Positions 6,197 to 9,687 of a stretch of DNA of 9,687 nt are shown piece by piece. How positions within the stretch are numbered: the first letter of the stretch is position 1; each line of letters starts with the position of its first letter. The position numbers and the translations under genes were made by a program. A model generated the notes under the pieces. The model saw nothing but the letters and a program-made list of their open reading frames with translations, did no database searches and was not told the origin of the DNA. The stretch spans positions 1-9,687 of the forward strand of contig CAJGEA010000062.1 in the NCBI GenBank assembly GCA_904502015.1, written 5' to 3'. The stretch comes from an uncultured Clostridia bacterium (lineage in GTDB: Bacteria; Bacillota; Clostridia; Oscillospirales; CAG-272).

Positions 6197-6260
6197 GGCT
6201 GATCGATTCGGTGAATCTTCAAATTTGGATTTGTTGGGCTGATTGACCCCTTTCTTCAGC

Positions 6261-6358
6261 GGGTCATTCTGAGCGAGCCGCAAGGCGAGTCGAAGAATCA
6301 CCATCCCTGAACGTGATCCTTCGACTTCGCCGCGTTGCGGCTCCGCTCAGGATGACCC
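6261..6358. repeat. 98-bp imperfect palindrome inside element C
   Basis: GGGTCATTCTGAGCG at the left pairs with CGCTCAGGATGACCC at the right. The pairing continues inward through GCCGCAA/TTGCGGC and GTCGAAGAATC/GATCCTTCGAC, with scattered mismatches and a short loop around 6300-6312. As RNA or single-stranded DNA it would form a long hairpin. From memory it resembles palindromic repeats with GTCATTCTGAGCG ends that are scattered in many bacterial genomes; a database search would be needed to name it. Confidence 0.8.
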
Positions 6359-6422
6359 CCTGAGAGAGGTGGCCGAAGTGTTTTTGTTTCCCTTGGCGGT
6401 ATAGATATTCTTTGGTTTTAGA

Positions 6423-6476
6423 TCGTAGGGTCGATTCATGAATCGACCGCGGGCGCATCGTGATGCGCCCCTACGA
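6423..6476. repeat. 54-bp cruciform unit with two internal palindromes
   Basis: The outer arms TCGTAGGG (6423-6430) and CCCTACGA (6469-6476) enclose a perfect 18-bp palindrome, GTCGATTCATGAATCGAC (6430-6447), and a hairpin of GGGCGCAT (6451-6458) with ATGCGCCC (6463-6470) around CGTG. The layout predicts a three-way junction. No coding potential is seen. Confidence 0.8.
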
Positions 6477-6548
6477 CCGAAATTTTAAACATCCCGATAA
6501 ACCCCAATTTGCCTCATTTCTGAATCGGCGGGCGGGGGCGGAAAACGG

Positions 6549-6577
6549 TTGACAAAATTCCCCGCGTATGGTATACT
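6549..6577 (+). promoter_or_regulatory. Sigma-A promoter of LP2
   Basis: TTGACA (6549-6554) and TATACT (6572-6577) are separated by exactly 17 bp. The predicted start near 6584 gives LP2 a leader of about 65 nt and makes it an independent transcription unit. It starts 37 bp downstream of the right end of element C, outside that element. Confidence 0.92.
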
Positions 6578-6599
6578 CCACATAGTGGCTTTGCACAAG

Positions 6600-6630
6600 A
6601 CGGCGTTGCGACACAACGCCGTTTTTCTTT
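6600..6630 (+). terminator. Terminator-like hairpin in the LP2 leader (possible attenuator)
   Basis: ACGGCGTTG (6600-6608) pairs perfectly with CAACGCCGT (6614-6622) around CGACA, and is followed by a T-rich tail (6622-6630, one C). This is the standard intrinsic terminator layout. It lies between the LP2 promoter and the ribosome site AGGAGGA (6636-6642), so it would either attenuate LP2 or end a short RNA of about 45 nt. No obvious anti-terminator pairing was found by eye, so the regulating signal is unknown. Confidence 0.75.
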
Positions 6631-6649
6631 CAAATAGGAGGACATATCC

Positions 6650-9445
6650 ATGAAATGCACCCGCCGCACGTTGAGATCGAGACTGGCCCTGCTGTTGGCC
6701 GTCCTGATGCTCACCGCCGCCGTGGCTACGGCCTGCCGTACCGACGGGGGGGACGCAACCGACACCACCGACACCACCGACACCACCGACACCATCGACA
6801 CCACCGACACCACCGAAACTAACACAACGGTCGATACAACCGAAACGACTACTTCCGAGCCCGAGGTGAGCACTCCCGAACCCGAAACGACTACTTCCGA
6901 GCCCGAGGTGACCACTCCCGAACCCGAGGTGACCACTCCCGAACCCGAGGAGACTACCACCGAGCCCGAGGAGACTACCACCGAGCCCGAGGTGACCACT
7001 CCCGAACCCGAGGAGACTACCACCGAGCCCGAGGTCACCACCCCCGAACCCGAAACGACCACTTCCGAGCCGGAAGTGACCACTCCCGAACCCGAAGTCA
7101 CCACTCCCGAACCCGAGCAGACCACCCTCGAGCCTGAAACCACCACGGAACCCGAGGAGGAAACCTCCTCCGAGCCCCAAGTGCTGGAATGGCAGCTCGG
7201 CGTGCCCACCTCCACCGTGAGACACGTATCTTTCGACGAGATCAACCTCGTGCTGGGGGAGAACGTGGGTGTCAACATCAAGGGCAGTGAGCCCTACACC
7301 GTCCGCGCCGACCACGCAGAGGCCCTGCGCCTGCGCGGCTGGGTAGGCTTTTCCGCCAAGACCCCCTATACCTACGGCTACATTCTGGACGGCGGCGCGC
7401 CCGTTGTGAGCGGCGGCTTTACCGTTGCGCCCGAGCAGGCGGTCATTGATGCCGCGTTGGGTGGCTTTGGCGCGGTGGCCGCCACCCGCTTTGGCATCAT
7501 CGTCCCCATGACGGTGGGTAAGCACACCGTGCAGGCCGTGGTGCAGGAGGAGGACGGCACGCTGGTCGTGGTCGCGTCCTTCACCATCACCGTTACCGAG
7601 GTGCCCTCTGCCGAAGATCCCGCGCCCGACGGAAGCGTAACCATTACCCACGGCGGCGGCACCGCCACCGTCACCAACGGCAGCAGCATGACCTACACCG
7701 CCACGGGCTACCGCTCGGCATCGGCCGACGGCTTCGTCATCAACCGGAATTTCACGGTGCAGTTCGGTAGCTCGACGGCCGCCAACGCCATCTTCAACCG
7801 CTTCTCCATCGCCTATACCTCCACCCAGCCCCTCAAAGGCGTCATGACCTACGTGGAGGACGGCATCACCAAGACCGATTCCTTCTTCCTGGAAGCGGGT
7901 GAGCATGTTTTCTCCTGCGTAACGAAGAGCTACCTCGCGGGGGAGAAGAGCAGCCGCATCGTGAGCATGGCGTTCTCGTCCTGCAACGGTGCCGACGCCA
8001 CCTTCCTGCTCACATCCCTGACCGCCTACGACTACCCCGTGTACGGTACGACGTCGGGTGACACCTACTACATCTCGAACAGCGCCTACCGCCTCGGCAT
8101 CCGCCTCTCATGGGGCGGCGGCATCAATTATCTCTATGACCAGCGCGCCGCGAGCGTGATCCCCGGCGTGGAGAACCTCATCAATCAGGCCGACACGGGC
8201 CGTCTCGTTCAGCAGTCCTACTACGGAGCCACCCAATTCGGGGACTACAAGGCGGGCGTCTACAACGGCTCGCAATGGAAGTACAATCCCGTGCAGGGCG
8301 GTGACGTGTACCAGAACCACAGCCGCATCATTGACATCGTGGTGTCCGAGGGCTCGGTGTACGTCAAGTCCCAGCCGCAGGACTGGTCGTTGAATAACCA
8401 GCTCACCCCCAGCTACATGGAGAACACCTACACACTGCACAACGACCGCGTGCAGGTGGATAACCGCTTCGTGGATTTCTCGGGTATGACACATCCGTAC
8501 AGCCATCAGGAGGTGCCTGCGTTCTACACCTTGAGCTGCTTTGATCGCTTTAGCTGGTACGACGGAAGCAACGGCTGGACGGGCGGCGCGCTCTCCTACC
8601 GCGACGATCTGAATTTCTGGGGCGATCCCGCTTACCACAACGATTGCGTGTTCCCCGTGAAGCAGAGCAACACCGAGACGTGGTGCGCGTGGACGAGCAG
8701 CACGAAGAACTACGGCATCGGTCTGTACGTGCCCGGTGTGGATACCTACCTCGCGGGGCGGTACGGCTACAACGGTGCGACCAGCGCCATGGCAGGCTCG
8801 ACCAACTACGTTGCTCCCCTCGTCAACAAGAAGCTGGTGTCCTACAAGCCCATTGAGTACAGCTACCTCATCACCACGGGCTCGGTGGATCAGATCCGTG
8901 CGACGTTCGCAAGGTACAAAGATTTCGCCTCCAACTCCGGCCTGCACGTGGACGCCCAGTCCATGCGCGTGGCGGACGATACCCCCGTCTCAAAGCCCGC
9001 CATCACGCTGGATCTCACAAATGCGGCGAACCTCGGCTCTGTCACTGCGGGCAACAATGCCACGGTGAGTGGTAGCAGCGCCTACTCCGCCGCCGAGCTG
9101 CGTGCCACGGGCGACGATACGAACGTTTTCCTGCATCTCGCGCCGTCGGGTACGCTCTCCACGCGGGGCTACGGCAAGCTGGTCATTGAGTACATGATCC
9201 CCACGAGCAACGCCAAGGGAAGCTACCAATGCGACCTGTTTATCTGCGCGGGCTCGGTGACCGTCCCCGATCCCAATTGCCGCGTGCGCGCGAGTCTCGT
9301 CAAGGACGGCGCGTTCCATCGGTTGGAGATCGATCTGTCCCAGTACGGCTTCTGGACGGGCAATCTCAACGCCATCCGCTTTGACTTCTTTGACGTCGCG
9401 GCGGTGGGAGATCGTATGTACCTCCGAAGCGTGACCTTACAGTAA
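6650..9445 (+). CDS. LP2: large secreted lipoprotein, paralog of LP1 with a longer linker and an extra domain
   Basis: This 931-aa exported protein has a signal peptide ending in VATAC (lipid anchor C29). A 148-residue linker (30-177) begins with DTT repeats and continues as heptads of the TTPEPEV type. An extra beta-rich, Ig-like domain (about 178-325, with the motifs GYILDGG and GKHTVQAVV) is absent from LP1. Residues about 328-931 match LP1 100-704 nearly end to end; in the block starting DWSLNN and ending YGIGLYVP, 96 of 118 residues are identical by eye count. The conserved motifs include LSWGGGINYL, DTGRLVQQSYYG, NPVQGGD, THPYSHQE (614-621) and NFWGDPAY, and the C-terminal jelly-roll-like domain lies at about 785-931. 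The start at 6650 follows AGGAGGA with 7-nt spacing. The family is unrecognised, and a role in binding or processing a surface or dietary glycan is only an inference from domain style. Confidence 0.92.
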   Translation: MKCTRRTLRSRLALLLAVLMLTAAVATACRTDGGDATDTTDTTDTTDTIDTTDTTETNTTVDTTETTTSEPEVSTPEPETTTSEPEVTTPEPEVTTPEPEETTTEPEETTTEPEVTTPEPEETTTEPEVTTPEPETTTSEPEVTTPEPEVTTPEPEQTTLEPETTTEPEEETSSEPQVLEWQLGVPTSTVRHVSFDEINLVLGENVGVNIKGSEPYTVRADHAEALRLRGWVGFSAKTPYTYGYILDGGAPVVSGGFTVAPEQAVIDAALGGFGAVAATRFGIIVPMTVGKHTVQAVVQEEDGTLVVVASFTITVTEVPSAEDPAPDGSVTITHGGGTATVTNGSSMTYTATGYRSASADGFVINRNFTVQFGSSTAANAIFNRFSIAYTSTQPLKGVMTYVEDGITKTDSFFLEAGEHVFSCVTKSYLAGEKSSRIVSMAFSSCNGADATFLLTSLTAYDYPVYGTTSGDTYYISNSAYRLGIRLSWGGGINYLYDQRAASVIPGVENLINQADTGRLVQQSYYGATQFGDYKAGVYNGSQWKYNPVQGGDVYQNHSRIIDIVVSEGSVYVKSQPQDWSLNNQLTPSYMENTYTLHNDRVQVDNRFVDFSGMTHPYSHQEVPAFYTLSCFDRFSWYDGSNGWTGGALSYRDDLNFWGDPAYHNDCVFPVKQSNTETWCAWTSSTKNYGIGLYVPGVDTYLAGRYGYNGATSAMAGSTNYVAPLVNKKLVSYKPIEYSYLITTGSVDQIRATFARYKDFASNSGLHVDAQSMRVADDTPVSKPAITLDLTNAANLGSVTAGNNATVSGSSAYSAAELRATGDDTNVFLHLAPSGTLSTRGYGKLVIEYMIPTSNAKGSYQCDLFICAGSVTVPDPNCRVRASLVKDGAFHRLEIDLSQYGFWTGNLNAIRFDFFDVAAVGDRMYLRSVTLQ
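6761..6814 (+). repeat. 9-bp tandem repeat (GACACCACC) in the LP2 linker
   Basis: Six in-frame copies of GACACCACC (one with ATC in place of the last ACC) encode DTTDTTDTTDTIDTTDTT, residues 38-55. The multiples of three keep the frame open if copies are gained or lost. Confidence 0.88.
6848..7141 (+). repeat. 21-bp minisatellite, 14 units, in the LP2 linker
   Basis: Fourteen uninterrupted 21-bp units (residues 67-164) encode heptads of the form TT(P/S/T)EPE(V/E/T). Individual units recur nearly exactly, for example GTGACCACTCCCGAACCCGAG, which points to expansion by slippage or unequal recombination. The product is an extended acidic wall- or surface-spanning stalk. Confidence 0.9.
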
Positions 9446-9459
9446 GAGGAAACAACACT

Positions 9460-9561
9460 TTCAAATTTGGATTTGTGCCTGCGGCACAGCTTTGGCTCGG
9501 GGATGGTTGCCACGCGCCGACCATCTCACCCGACGGAATGGCTCTTTAAATTTGGATTTAT
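9460..9561 (+). repeat. Intergenic repeat module M1, copy 2, between direct repeats
   Basis: A copy of TTCAAATTTGGATTTGT at 9460-9476 and its near-copy TTTAAATTTGGATTTAT at 9545-9561 flank the module as direct repeats. The block 9488-9561 aligns without gaps to the inverted copy at 197-124. Relative to the region after LP1 (4240-4262), exactly 85 bp are additional here. Confidence 0.82.
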
Positions 9562-9687
9562 CGGGGAGGCGAGGAGAACGACTGTGGGGGAACTTCTTGA
9601 AAGAAGTTCCCCCACACCCCCTCAAGAACCTTCAAAAAATATTGCCAAAAGATATTGTCAAATATATCTTTTTCAAGTTTTTTGAAG
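9545..9687 (-). repeat. Intergenic inverted-ended element, copy D (cut by the window end)
   Basis: It begins TTTAAATTTGGATTTATCG (9545-9563) and continues collinear with copy B. Bases 9562-9603 are identical to 4261-4302, and 9604-9687 match 4349-4430 except for a 2-nt insertion. It lacks the 46-bp insert of copy B, leaving an intact hairpin of TGTGGGGGAACTTC (9583-9596) with 9603-9616 around TTGAAA. The right half lies beyond the window. Confidence 0.88.

Larger units (their letters stand above)
6218..6511 (+). repeat. Mosaic intergenic element C with a different core
   Basis: The element is bounded by TTCAAATTTGGATTTGTTG (6218-6236) and CGATAAACCCCAATTTG (6495-6511), the same ends as copies A and B. 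Its interior is unrelated to theirs and holds two other palindromic units (6261-6358 and 6423-6476) joined by about 60 bp with no visible feature. It occupies most of the 453-bp gap between znuB and LP2; the rest of the gap holds the LP2 promoter and leader. Confidence 0.78.

Noticed and set aside
6848..7141. CRISPR-like array because of the regular 21-bp repeats
   Set aside because: The repeats are contiguous without spacers, in frame, and encode a Thr/Glu/Pro linker inside a clear lipoprotein gene.
6485..7906. Reverse-strand open frame with FGSGHLGLGGSLLG-type repeats
   Set aside because: It is the antisense shadow of the LP2 linker minisatellite and the following domain.

Overview
The window is GC-rich, with strong Shine-Dalgarno sites, C-ending codons, consensus sigma-A promoters and lipoproteins that carry long Thr/Asp/Glu/Pro linkers. 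This suggests a Gram-positive, probably gut-dwelling member of the Clostridia (Bacillota). That placement is inferred from style and was not computed. All real genes lie on the + strand.

Layout: a structured non-coding stretch (1-100) and an intergenic repeat module (124-218) precede a perfect Fur/Zur-type operator (211-235) and a consensus promoter (237-265). These drive a Fur-family metalloregulator, probably Zur (298-801), which overlaps a ZnuA-like zinc-binding lipoprotein (794-1771). A 349-bp gap holds repeat element A. Next comes a 704-aa secreted lipoprotein of unrecognised family, LP1 (2121-4235), then repeat element B in the opposite orientation. The rest of the zinc transporter follows, ATPase ZnuC (4554-5321) and permease ZnuB (5318-6196), joined by an ATGA overlap. 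A 453-bp gap holds a mosaic repeat element (C), a perfect promoter and a terminator-like leader hairpin. LP2 (6650-9445, 931 aa) follows; it is a paralog of LP1 with a longer linker and one extra domain. The window ends in another repeat module and a truncated element copy.

Function: Zur, ZnuA, ZnuC and ZnuB form a complete high-affinity zinc (possibly Mn/Zn) import system, in which the regulator would repress its own operon when metal is sufficient. The operon is split by LP1. LP1 and LP2 share about 600 residues: an N-terminal beta-rich region, a core with conserved Trp, Tyr, Asn and His motifs that may be a mutarotase-like beta-sandwich, and a C-terminal jelly-roll-like domain typical of glycan-active secreted proteins. 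Their substrate is unknown. They are the least explained part of the window.

The other notable content is non-coding. A family of intergenic elements is bounded by about 19-bp inverted ends (TTCAAATTTGGATTTGTCG and CGATAAACCCCAATTTGAA) and built from nested hairpin modules. Within this one window there are filled and empty versions of two nested insertions, of 46 and 85 bp. Element ends also sit at the metal operator and at the putative -35 of LP1.
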